In this document: positions 25,901-37,700 of the stretch, one piece after another | Numbering within the stretch: position 1 is the stretch's first letter | Layout: every line of letters starts with the position of its first letter | NCBI GenBank assembly: GCA_036897485.1 | Contig: JAYMTF010000236.1 | Location: forward strand, 1 to 43,508 | Length of the DNA: 43,508 nucleotides | Direction: 5' to 3' | Source of the DNA: Pelargonium nanum | Lineage: Eukaryota > Streptophyta > Magnoliopsida > Geraniales > Geraniaceae | Program-made: the position numbers and the translations under genes | The notes under the pieces: generated by a model | Database searches by the model: none | Seen by the model: only the letters and a program-made list of their open reading frames with translations | Told to the model about the DNA's origin: nothing

Positions 25901-28900
25901 AGAGATGTATTAGAGGACTAAAATGATATTGTTGCAATTACTAAATAAACCATCACATATGACCATGTTTGAGAAACTTCATAAGACAACATTTTGAGAC
26001 TAACCAGGCAATCAAGGCGAGCATTGATAGTTTCAATATCTTTCAAAGGCTGCAGCAGATTGGCACGTAGAAGCCTAGTTCTGGAGAACAAAAAAATATT
26101 TTGGCAACTAAAGACTTTTATAGTAAAAGAGAAAAGAAAAAAAGAAACGTTCAGCTACCACTCCAACAAGAACTTCCATGATGAATATCCATTTTCATAT
26201 GGTAGTAAACAAAAGCCCCACTTAAGCAAAGCTATATAGGCTCTACTCTCCCCTCCTTTTCTCCAACCAGAAAAACAAAATATGGGAATGAAATCAATGA
26301 ATCAATGAGATGGGAAGTAATTGCTGAAACGAATAATTAAAAATACAAAACAATGAAGCAATAGTTGACATGATGTGCTACATAAGCAACTTGTATAGTT
26401 ATCACATACCCTCCAATGGTTTTTGTTGTCTTGAGCATGTGGAACAGACTTCTTTTTTTGTTGCTAGTACCCAAAAGGGTAGAATGAAATGGCTCAATAA
26501 TTTCCAAGTTCTGGACACTGCCATCACATATCAATCATAAATTTTGGTGTTAAGGACGTTGGGCAATTTGAACATAAAAAGAAATTTAGAATTGTTGTAT
26601 AGAACTTGCTGGGAAAATATCAAATACTGTGGTAGTGGAAAGGTTACCTAGTAGCATCAATATTCATGTGGTCAAATGATCCATTAAATGTAACCTATGT
26701 AAGTGCACATCACATTGGAAGTAAGTCCTCAAGAAAATGAGAGTAGGTTGAAATACAAATCAAAACGTATGACACACTTCATGATAGAGAGATTGTTAGT
26801 AAGGTATGGTTGTCCATATACGGTCAGGCTGCGGTCATGATTTCATTGCTAAAAAATGAAATAAAAGAAATTGAAGGATAACTCTATCAGGCAACACAGA
26901 AAGGTTAATGACGGAACAATTATCGAATTTACTTTGGACATATTTATGGAGTGAGAAATGAAGGCACAAAATTAAACAGATACCGATAATGAATGGTTCG
27001 TGATGATGATCCCTTTCTCTGCTTCAGTCCTGTACATGATGCAGTTTAAGGACTTGTTTCAGAAGAGCAATTTTAACTGAGGATAACAACACCTTGGTAA
27101 CGTAATGAACATGGACAGTAGTGTTCATAAACTTCAAGCAAATTCAGATGAGGAATGAGAGAGAATTATTTGATGTGCAGCTTGAATCAATAATATAATA
27201 GGATGATATGTTCACGGCAGAGGAAAAAGCTAGTAGATTCAACAAAAGGGTTGCCCACCTCACGCTAAAAGCAAAATATGAAAAAGGACACATCCGTTCC
27301 ATGCAAGAGCTCTGAGGTCAAAGCTCATTACCAAGACGTGCATCTCTTAGACCACGTTAAGTGGCATTTCAAGATTATTGAAGAGAAAGATTTTCACACA
27401 TTGAAGAGCCTCTATGTGCTCCTTAGAGTATGAAAAGTCAAGTGGCAAATGCTAAGATGATGACCTCTCAAAGACAGTACATCAGCTATTAAGAGGAGTG
27501 TTTTGCTTCTTGTACTGAAAAGGAAATATTGAGATGATAGATTTATCTGCAACTAATGGAATCCAGTGTTTATTGCACACTGAACTACCAAAGGTCATCC
27601 TCACACACTCATCAGAAATGATTTATGTTCGCCCCAGAAAAAGAATTCCACAAAGATCAAGTTCTGTGAGTACCACTTAATTGTAGCAGAAGCAGCAGCC
27701 AGGCAGAGATAATACTGCTTGTAATAAGTATCCAAACCAAGTACTGAAGGTTCCTTCGCTGCTAAATTTTTAATTAGCACAGCACCCTGGAATATTGAGT
27801 CTCAACAACCCGACAACTAGACTTGTTAGCATCCAAATATTAAAGCAATTGTTATGAATAGCAGAATATGAAGTATATAACCTTTGTGTCATCAAAGCAC
27901 CCACGGGACATTACAACCTGCAGATATAGGAGTAGCATTAGTTCATTGGGCATGTAAACATTGAACAGACACAGAGCGATAGATTTCTGATTGTTAGGGA
28001 TTATAACCTTCTTGAATGTCCCATAAAATCTATCCACTAACTCTGAAACTCCAAGCATACCATCAGGCGCCAACTTGTTTGGAGGAACAATGATCACCAT
28101 GGGATCATAGAAGTGCAGCAAAGTTTTTGTATTCTGATATGAGCTGCTAGTTTCAATGTATTGAGAAAGATGCAACGAGGCAGACCTCAAGTCAAAAGCA
28201 GCCACTCCAACCTGTCCACAAATTGGTGTTCAACTGTTAAGAGGTCATTCTGAATGTCATTGGTCACCAGATTTCAACCATCAGTAGGCAGAACATATCA
28301 CAAACAACACTAGTTTCAGAGCAGAACTGGAATCTAACTGGAACTTTGAGACTAAAGGCTTTACGACTCATTACTATACTACCCCTATCATCCTACCAAT
28401 ATTCCTTAACATAAAGATTCAGAGCTTAATTTTTTAAAGAAAAAAGTTGTAAAACAAATATAATTCAACAAATCCTAAACATTAAGAGCAATCAATGAAA
28501 ACGAGCGTGCAATCTAGAATTGGAATTGCTATCTATAAAAAATGTAGAACATCAAAGGTGACCTAGCATGAAGGCATTAATCAATTTCAGCATTAATTTC
28601 GTTTTGATCCTCTAATGAAAAAAGAAACTGATAATGATAAAAAAAAAAAGAGGAAAACAAACAATTTTCCAATTATGCGTTAAATTTATACGGTTCATAG
28701 CGAAGAAAACGCAATTCAATTAAGCGAAATGCTGGCATAAACCTAGAGAGATTTGCAGATACTAAAAATTATCTCTCGCATTTCCTAAATTTTCTCGGAA
28801 ACCGAACAGCACCTAGGTGATTGATTGAAAGAGAGATGTAAAGACGATACCTCCTTGGCTCTATTCTCGATCATACAAATCACAAAGCTCGATCTCTCTC

Positions 28901-28916
28901 CTCCGTCGTCTTCCAT
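19916..28916 (-). CDS. MSH4: Meiotic MutS homologue MSH4, 792 residues
   Basis: Twenty-four coding exons on the minus strand: 28916-28851, 28211-28008, 27917-27882, 27786-27674, 27029-26984, 26694-26648, 26517-26410, 26080-26005, 25883-25811, 25689-25544, 25448-25363, 24311-24172, 24071-23932, 23847-23797, 23024-22961, 22724-22581, 22483-22416, 22308-22250, 21765-21609, 21101-21049, 20972-20874, 20634-20520, 20438-20316, 20080-19916. All joins keep frame and give 792 residues, the length I remember for Arabidopsis MSH4. MSH4 pairs with MSH5 as a sliding clamp on recombination intermediates and promotes interfering (class I) crossovers in prophase I; it does not repair mismatches, and the N-terminal mismatch-binding domain of MutS is absent, as expected. 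The ATPase shows Walker A GPNMSGKST (553-561) and Walker [14 protein letters not shown] with D632 and E633. Intron 11 holds a LINE fragment. Confidence 0.98.
24432..24676 (-). mobile_element. 5'-truncated RTE-type LINE in MSH4 intron 11
   Basis: About 245 bp flanked by 24-bp near-perfect copies of TCTAAGTAAGTTTAG-YCCAACAAC (24408-24431 and 24677-24700, one difference), a target-site duplication. Read on the minus strand it encodes the C-terminal end of a LINE reverse-transcriptase protein ([20 protein letters not shown], then IHVADPK) and finishes with GTTGTTGTTG repeats, the tail style of plant RTE elements. Relative to the usual consensus the sequence between LTK and IHVADPK looks disturbed. 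It sits between exons 11 and 12, roughly 120 bp from the exon 12 acceptor, in the same orientation as MSH4. Confidence 0.85.
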
Positions 28917-29957
28917 TTCCGTACACTGAAGGAGTAAGAGCTGAGAACACCGACTTAAAAATATAAAATGCGCGCCAAGCAAATCCTGTTTTATAGAAGC
29001 GCCTCTTGCTGGTGCTATCGTGAGCCGGATGCGTACTTAGCGGGAAATTGGATCATTAAGCCAGTGACTGACTGATCAGTAATCAACTTGTCTTTACTAA
29101 TTCTTCCTTCAGTTCCAAGATTAACCAGTAAACTAAATACATAACTTATGCATTGATTAAAATATTTAATTTTGTTATTGAATAATATCATGTAAAGTAA
29201 TTTGTGGTTATTTTCAGCTCAATCTAAATTATATAAAGTTTCATGATTAAAAAGAGTTAAATATTAATGAGAGGAAGTGATTTTAAGCAACAGTATTATG
29301 TTTTGGGACAAGCCAAATCTCAACTTTTATATTTTGTCCAAACCAAATTACATCTATCTTAAATTTTTACTAACTAGAATGAAATAAAATGTTCTTCGGA
29401 AAAAATGAGTAAATCCGATTCAATTGTATTGAAAAAATAATGTAGTTAAGTGTTAAACAAAATAATTTTTTGCGTTATATTGTAGCGGGCGGTACAAATT
29501 TGTGTAAATTTGATCATACATTTATTAAAAGGGAATTTTAGATTTTGCACAAAATAATTAACTTTCAATTTGACTTAGTATTTCAATTGGAAGTAAGAGT
29601 TGCCATTTGTAGACATGTTATGAATTATAGTGGATTTCATTCAAATCCAAATTATTTGTACATCCAAATCTTAATTTTTAGCTAGAACATAGGAATCCAA
29701 ACGAAATGAAAGAATAGAAACAGATCATAATTTTTTTTAAAAAACCTCTTCAATCCAACGTTTTTTAAAAAATGTACTCTACACAGTAATCCATAAGACT
29801 ATGATGCTTGCCATTATGCTAAATCAAGGGGAGGCTGTAAGCTAAAAGATGGGAAAAGAGATGTATATATCATTTGGAGAATTTTGGAGTTATTGAAACC
29901 ATTTTACATGGGAGGGAACAAAAGAAGTAAAACAAGGAGCTTCACCAAAATCAAAAC
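28917..29957. other. MSH4 upstream region and oxidoreductase 3' flank
   Basis: About 1 kb of AT-rich DNA between the MSH4 start and the stop codon of the next minus-strand gene. The first 150 bases are GC-richer and probably hold the MSH4 leader and core promoter. The rest is A/T-rich with A/T-run palindromes near 29731-29775. No further gene was seen. Confidence 0.45.
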
Positions 29958-32900
29958 TCAAGCAGAAGCAAGGGAATTATTTTCATCCATGACTTCCTTA
30001 ATTGTTATAAATCTGCCCTTCTCTATAGAAAGCTGAGCTGCAACTCCAATAGCTACAGAAACCAATCCATCCTGCAGGTTCACAGCAGGACCTTGCACGC
30101 CTTTAGTTCTAATTGCAGACAAGAAGTTGAGGTGTTCCAAATAGCTAGAACCATGATGCAGCCCATCGTACCTAAAAAAGTATTTGATTTGGAATCTCAT
30201 CACAAGAGTTACTGAAAGGAACAAAGCAATGGGAAAATTCCCTCGTTGACTTGATTTGAGCAAAGCCGGGTGGCACGTTCTCAATTGAAAACAATAGAGG
30301 TAAAAGCAACTCACTTTATCCGGCTATCTGTAGCATTTAAAGTTTGAACGCCATCTCTCCCAGCCACTCTAGCACCAATACGCACAATACTCTCAGGAAC
30401 AAAGGCCTCCCCCTGTTATAAATCGTATGTTTTGAGTCAAAATGAGGGTAAAAACATGTGCACACGCATATGCACATAACAAATGGTTGCAAGGGTACAT
30501 ATGGCGCTAAGATGGAGTAGAAAATTACCTTTCCAGTTTCACCAACAACTGATATTTCTTGCTCATTTTTGCTCCCTTCTGCAAACATGCAAAGATCGAG
30601 CATACCTCTTGAACCATTATCAAACTCAACAATAACATATGCATTGTCGATTATATCAGGTACCTAAAACAAGCCAAATGGACAATAAATAAGATGATGA
30701 CATTGACCATGACCTAAAATAATTCAAAGCGTTATTTATTGCTGATCCTCTTAGTCTTGCATTTTAGGCCTTTTCACTGGTTTTTGTGATAAAATCATAT
30801 GATCCCTTAATATTGACACAATATACCAGTCCCCAACCATTTTTTTATTTTATTTTCTAGGGCATATCAAGTACTAAGAATCTTAGGCAGAGCTTTGGAC
30901 TTCAAAAAGTCACCTTTCCATCATATAGTTCATCTTTATGGTTAACATCTACAGCTCCAGAAGCCATCACCCGAACAGGATTTGCACCTGCAAATAGCTT
31001 CATCAGATCAAAAAAGTGACAGCACTTCTCTACCAGAGTTCCCCCCGTATTAGCATTGAATCGATTCCAGTTGTCGACCTATTACAATTAGAGGGTAGGT
31101 AAGATCAGTGGCTACAATGATTATTTGGAACATTTAGTTCAGTACTTCAGTTGTATGAAGTACCTTAACCAAGAAAGGAAACCTATGTTCTCGGATTGAC
31201 ACCATTTTGATTTGTCCGAGAGTTCCACCCTTGACTACTTCTATTAATTTGGCAACTGGTGGCATGTATCTGTACTCCAGTCCGACTTGTACCAATATTT
31301 CGGGCCTCTTTCTGGCAGCATTTACAACCTATAGATATGAGACTCAAAATTGACAAAATCAACAATTTAAGAGGAGAAAAGTGAAATGATCAGTTTAAGT
31401 AAAAATGCAGCATTCATGCAATGCACGTACATATATAAACATGAAAATCATGGATCATAAAGTGATGGCATATCACAATTTTACTCGGATGAGATGTCTA
31501 TTTGCATTGTTTTATACTAGCCAGGGCAGTTTGGCATAGACAGGTACCAGGAAGCAGTGGATCAGCCACCAATCATATTTGCTTGCTAGATATAGGTACA
31601 CTCTTCAAATACTGAACCCAACGGTATAAAATGTCTGCATCAATGATGAAATTCCAGCAAATTTTATAAGGTTCAGGATGAACAGAGACATTTTTTTCTC
31701 AAATGTAATACCTCACATTTTCAATTATCCCTGAAACTTTCGCTAAACTTTGTCATTGATACAGGTTTCTTAAATAGTTCATTACGCTAACGCCAATTAA
31801 TTCTCAAGGAAATGACCCAGAAGGAAGTCCACATACCTGCCAAACTATCCATTTTCCTGTTAGTGAGTAAAATAATCCATTACTCTATGAGCGCTTTAGA
31901 CCTAAAAGTAGAACAAAGACCCCAGTGTCTATAGGGTTACCGGTCTACTTTACGGAACGCAAGGACTTCAAAATGCGATATATCAACCAAGTTACTCTCC
32001 TTCTTCAATTGGAAATCTATCTACCGATACATTCACAGCTCAACTACCACAGAGTAAAATAAGTTAGGATGATGCCAGCATGCAAAACTTTAAATAGTAA
32101 ATTAAATGTGGTGCAACAGATCAAAGAGGCTTTTGTTTTAAGTTTGCATACTCTATGCAAATTGACAAGACTGTTTGCCAGTGATAACTGATCAGTTATA
32201 AATGGACAATATCACACAATGTAACATCAAGTAACTCACCTCTTTGCAGTCACCCACAGTTGTGCATAACGGCTTCTCCACCAGTACATGATGAGGTTTA
32301 GGGTGGTTGATGATATCCATAAGGATTTGATGATGGGTCATGTTTGGAGTTGAGACGACCACAACATCACAGAGACCACTATCCAAAAGCTCCTGGTGTC
32401 CTGTAAAAACCTATATATATGTTTTGAAGTCATATTATGGTGTGTTTGGGAACTCCAATAATTTGGATTTGGATTTGAGTCAAATCCAATAGCAATCAAA
32501 ACATGCATTAAAAATGAGATTTCAAATTACAACTATTGCCTTGTTATTTGAAATTCTATGATTTCCCAAACATAATATTTGTATAAGAAATACAAAATTT
32601 CAAATGATGAATTCCAAATTAAATCCATGTTCCCAAACGCAATCTTACTTTATATTGATTAAACAAATTGTCAAGAGTATAGGACTAGAATCTTCTACTC
32701 CCTCCGTATAATTTTCCCCTTTCTATTTCTCGTGAAAATTAAGGATGATCTAGTTAGAATTAAGCCCAATGTGCTTTGGTTGTAACAAACTAAAGAATTC
32801 TAACCAACATATATTAAGTATATTATCGGTAATTCATGCATAACTAACTAACTAAAATATAAAATCGACAACTTATTTAGTACAAATTTTTTGTTTTATA

Positions 32901-33374
32901 GAGAAAGTGTACAATTATTTTGCAATAGAGTAACATTTCACATCAATATTACAAATATCCCTTATACCTTATAACCGAGACAGCACCAAACAACAATCAC
33001 TGTGATGTAACTCCAAAACCCCCAAATCTTAAAACAATACAAAATTTAATGAAGTTGACTCAATTTAGACCATTGTGAGTCTTAATCGTTGAAAAATTTG
33101 AAACTTAAATGTCAGCTGAATTAAATAACAAGTTGATTCAGTGGAAAATTCTCTGATGAAGTAACTTTGGTGATAAAGATTCCATAGCCCATACCTTAAG
33201 AGGCCAACCGAAGGAGTCTGCTAAACTTAGGGCAAGCTGTTGAGAAGGAACATGTGGATCAGCTATGCACACAACAGCAACGCCTTCGGTGCGAAGATGA
33301 TGCAGATTTATGAGGTGCTCTCGTCCCATCATCCCCACCCCTACGATTCCATACTTCACCGTATCAGCAGCCAT
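29958..33374 (-). CDS. Gfo/Idh/MocA-family NAD(P)-dependent oxidoreductase, 375 residues
   Basis: Seven coding exons on the minus strand: 33374-33195, 32410-32240, 31328-31164, 31078-30914, 30663-30529, 30412-30315, 30171-29958. The 375-residue product begins [20 protein letters not shown], with the Rossmann dinucleotide motif GxGxxG at 11-16 (GVGMMG). The family's EKP motif is at 105-107 (VEKPLCTT), Lys106 being the usual catalytic or cofactor-contacting lysine. [15 protein letters not shown] (184-198) carries the His193 and Asp196 of the family's substrate site. No clear transit peptide is present, so a cytosolic protein is likely. Members oxidise or reduce sugars, inositol, biliverdin and others; the substrate here cannot be told from sequence. 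Arabidopsis At4g17370 is, from memory, the likely orthologue and is also next to MSH4. Confidence 0.95.
32438..32644. mobile_element. PIF/Harbinger-like MITE next to a splice acceptor
   Basis: A 207-bp element flanked by TTA (32435-32437 and 32645-32647). The ends are inverted repeats: TGGTGTGTTTGGGAAC on the left and GATTGCGTTTGGGAAC read inward from the right, 13 of 16 matching. The inside is AT-rich and noncoding. This is a Tourist-like MITE. It lies at the 3' end of the oxidoreductase gene's first intron; on the transcript only 27 bases separate it from exon 2 (acceptor at 32411-32412). Confidence 0.75.
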
Positions 33375-34702
33375 TACGGATCGGTTGAGACTTGAAAGTA
33401 GAGCTCGTTCCTTCTCTTCACTGTGAGGCCCTTAGGCTTCTTTTAGAAAGAAGATGGCGTTGATAATGGCGGGCGTAGATGCTTAGGATATAACGGTAAT
33501 TTCATGTACATTTATTGTTTTAGAGACAATTTATCTTATATTTTTGGTATCACACCAATGTTACCATTTTTTTTCATCCTAAACAATTTAAATGACTTTT
33601 TGTTTTACAATGTTTTAATTGAAATACCAATATTTTCACTCCGTCTACAGTGTAGCGGGCTTTAGAGACGAGAAGAATGACGAGAAAAATGATTCAGGGA
33701 GAGCTAGAAGAAGAGAGTAAGGCAAATTTTTTTAAAACTGATGTATAAATAAGAAAATTTTCAGTTGTTCCTTGTTTGAAATAATGACAATTGAACTTTG
33801 AACACAATTTTCATGTTCTCTATAAACTTATTGTTCAAATGAACTAGGTCGATCTCTAGGATGGATTTCCCCACGTCCGATCGTGGTGTCAGTGCGGCTA
33901 GCATAAAATTTATAAAGTAGAAACTATTAGTAATTTATACATAAACAATTTTAAAATACATTTATTTTAAAATAAAATATAAGAGAAATATGACATTCAT
34001 TTAAAAATGAGAGCATAAAATTATAAAATTGATAAAAAAAATCAATATTGTCGATTGTCTAAACCTCGGATTTAAACGTTAATACCGAACAATATTGAAA
34101 TATTTATTTCAATAAATTTAGCATCACGTCAACAAAATTAACCGGTTTGAATTTCCTTTGAGGTATGAGGTTTGAGCCTCATTGCCGAATGTATGAGGTG
34201 AGATTTATGGGTTAAGGAGAGAACTAACAACTAACAGAATGACGCCTCCACTAAAAGGTGAGAAACACTGGCCTTTATAGGTATGTTATCCCGTCGCTTA
34301 AAAATATAAAAACCGCTTGTGGATCTAAAATAATGAAAAAGATTTACCGGGTTAAAAATATGTCAATTTCAAAATTAAATTTTCTTTTTTTCAAAATTTA
34401 AGGATTAACTCGGCCACTCTTCTTAAAAAAAAAAAAAAAAAAACCTCGGCGACTCTTAAAAACGACCTTGACAAAAGAGTCAAATCGGACAGAAATAGTA
34501 TTTTATCGATTTTTTTGGTCTCCAAGAGAAAGTGGTGGTGCAATCCGTATAGTGTGAGTGACTAGTGTCTTCGTCTCCAACCCGACTTGTCAGTTGTCAC
34601 TGAGCTCAGCCTCTCTCACAAGTCACAACAAAAGCTTGGGGCCGCGAAACCTAACCTGGCCAGCACCTCTGTAACTCGAAGCTTCTAATCGCAACCGCGA
34701 AT
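33375..34702. other. Divergent upstream region of the oxidoreductase and PSD1
   Basis: 1.3 kb between two start codons facing apart. Both promoters must be here. The PSD1 leader is probably the GC-richer stretch from about 34540. A run of 18 or more A at about 34426-34442 is flanked by near-copies of CTCGGCCACTCTT, which looks like slippage or a small duplication. The middle (33840-34340) has no recognisable gene or element. Confidence 0.45.
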
Positions 34703-37700
34703 ATGAAATTCGGGGGTCGGCGAAGAGTTCCTGCACTACCATACTGCTCGCGACTCAATCGTCTGCAAAATCAGCATCGTTTCTTCTTCGCCTCGTCGGT
34801 GAGAAGGCTCCAGGCAAAGTTTCCAGCTCGCGCCTTTACCTCCAATGGCGGCAATACCGATTCTCAAGGTCAGCCCCTTATCCACTTGTTTTCTGTTTGG
34901 TTTCCGAGAAAATCCTAATGAAGTAGAAAATAGAAACTTAAATTGCCGTTTGTAATTTTTACTTTTATTCAGGTTGTTTGGATAGCTATTAGAGGGTAAT
35001 GCTACTGATATTCTCTTAGCGGCGTTAGGAAAATTCTAATATACACAGTGCCCTGGGAAACAATAGCTAAATCCAATCAATTGAAATCAAACCTGCTAAT
35101 GATGCAATGGTTTTGAAAACTGTAAGCTTGTATTTGTAAAATTGGCTGTATTTAGGCCAAAATGTTTGGCATTAATGCTTTCTCTTAGGGAAGGGTACAA
35201 TAGCTGCTCCTGAGTAAGTTATGATCACTATAGTGTTGGGTGAATGGATAACGAACCTCTATCATAAAATATCTGTCCCTCAATTATTATATTTTACATC
35301 CAAATAATCGTTTGAAGCTCATTATAGAGGATGCACTTGCAGGTAATCCTTTTCTGGTTCCTGGTGCCACTGTTGCTACTATTCTTATGCTTGGTGCTCT
35401 TCACGCTCGTAGGATGTATAATGACAAGAAGGTGCATATAAGTTCTTACTCTTAGTTATCGTAAATACAGTATCAGTATGCTCAGTGGCTACAATGAAGC
35501 GGTGTAGGTCACTGTTGTTCTGGCTGTTATTGCAGTATTTTGAAGCATTTATGATACATGTACTTAGTGGATGAAATCAAGGACATTATATCTATAATGC
35601 TGATAAATAGAAAATGCTGATCAGGATCAAACAAGTCTATTTTGTTTAAGCAAACAATGGAGCCAGGTTGAGGCCACATCTTAGCAGGCTAGACCTTTCC
35701 GATGCTTGTTGGTTAAAGTTTGTCGGGCTGATAAGGCCTATTAGATTGTGGATTGATTAGTTGCAGTGAGACACTGTTCATGCCTGACTTCTTAGTGGTG
35801 TGATTAGACTCTATATATCTTTGATTCGTTACATGTTTTTTTTTCTCAAATGGAAATTCCAATTTGATCTCTATCGTTAAATTAATTGTAAATTATTGAA
35901 ATTGGATGCTCTAAAGTATGTTTCAGGATGAGGCAGAGGCTGGGTTGGTCCTACATAATTTGCTCTATGGAAATAGCTAAATCTTGAGTTTGTGTTCTGT
36001 ATTATAATAATCTGGAGCTCTTGTGTAGCCCTCTAGTTGCTTGTTCTCAATATATTTTCTACTCTTCCAATAAAGATTTTTTGGATGATGTATACTCATC
36101 TGCCATTTTTTTTCTTGGTGATAGATTGAAGAAGCACGGGAGAGAGGAATTGAGTTGGAATTTCAACCCGACGCAAAAGTAACATCTTTACATTGCTCAT
36201 CTTTTCGTTTCTACAAATTTATTAGTATTGTAATTGGCATTCTTCAGCAACATAAACTTTTGGGGAAAATAAAGAAAATAAGTTTGAGCTAAAAAAATGC
36301 TGTCATTTTTCATGTAGGCTGCATTTCTGAGATTGCTGCCCTTGCGATCTATTTCTAGATTGTGGGGTACCTTGACAAGTGTGGTGAGTGGTCTCTCTTT
36401 TTATCAGCTGAAAATTTATATTTAAATCATTTTTATTATTTGTTGTCTTCCTATTTCTCATTTGTAGTTAAACTTGCTTCCTAGGCTCATCTTTGTCTCT
36501 TCCATCGCGTTCCTTTTAGCATGAATTGTTATGTCACTAGGGTATAATGGTTTAAAAAATAGACCTGGTCACTGGAATAGCATTATTGGAATTTTATTGC
36601 AGTAGGTTGATAACAGTGTTGTTTGTATATTAGCTAGGACTAGATACATGTAGCTATAAATACTTTTACAAAGAAATGCTGTTTATCTGGATACGATTGA
36701 TACATATTAGTGTATGAAGCTCAGAGTTGTAATTTCTCTTAATAAGCTCCATCTTGTGTTTTCTTTTCGGTTCTTGTTATCATCATCGGTATGTCTTATC
36801 ACATCTTATCCAAGAATCTTCTGTTTTGTATGGAGTAGTGATTTCTAGCTTGCATTCATGTCATAATCGTGTTTTCTTTCCTTATTTTCTACCTGCTAAA
36901 GGAAACTCTTTGTAGGAGCTTCCTGTATAGCTGCATCCGCGCATTTGTAAAGGATAGACTCGGGTTCATGATATAGTTGTGATGTTTTTTTGCTTATATT
37001 CTGCCTGCAAAAAGAAACTCTTTGTAGGAACTTCCTGTTTATAGAGGATGGGCCTGGGTTCATGTCATAATTATGTGTTCTATTTCCTTATATTGTACCT
37101 GCTAAAAGAAACTTTTTGTAGGAACTTCCTGTATGGCTGCGTCCGCATGTCTATAAAGGATGGGCTCGGGCATTCCATGCAAGTATGGTTGTTTTACCTT
37201 CTTAAAACCGTTATTACAGTAGTCAGTGGTTTATTATTTCTTGATAGAAATCATTATAAAAAGTAGTAATGAAGTATTCATAAAACTGTGTCTGGTTTAT
37301 ATTTAGACTTGGAAGAATCAGCTCTACCTCTGGAACAATATGCTTCCTTGCAGGAATTTTTTGTCCGAACCTTGAAAGAAGGTTCCAGGCCGATTGACCC
37401 AGACCCACAATGCATGGTAACTAATAAACAGATTCTTGGGAATCTTAGCTGTCCATTCTTTTATCCTATGAAGTGTAGCTAACAGTTATGCAACCTGTAT
37501 GTCTGTTCTGTTGTGATCATAGGTTAGTCCTGTAGATGGTACTATTCTCAGGTTCGGAGAGTTGAAAGGAGTAAGGCCTATGATTGATCAAGTCAAAGGG
37601 TTTTCCTATTCTGTTTCTTCTCTGCTTGGAGCAAGCTCGTTCCTTCCCTTGATAGCTGAAGGAAATGTTCATGAAGAAAGTAGTGAAGAGGAAAAAGCTC

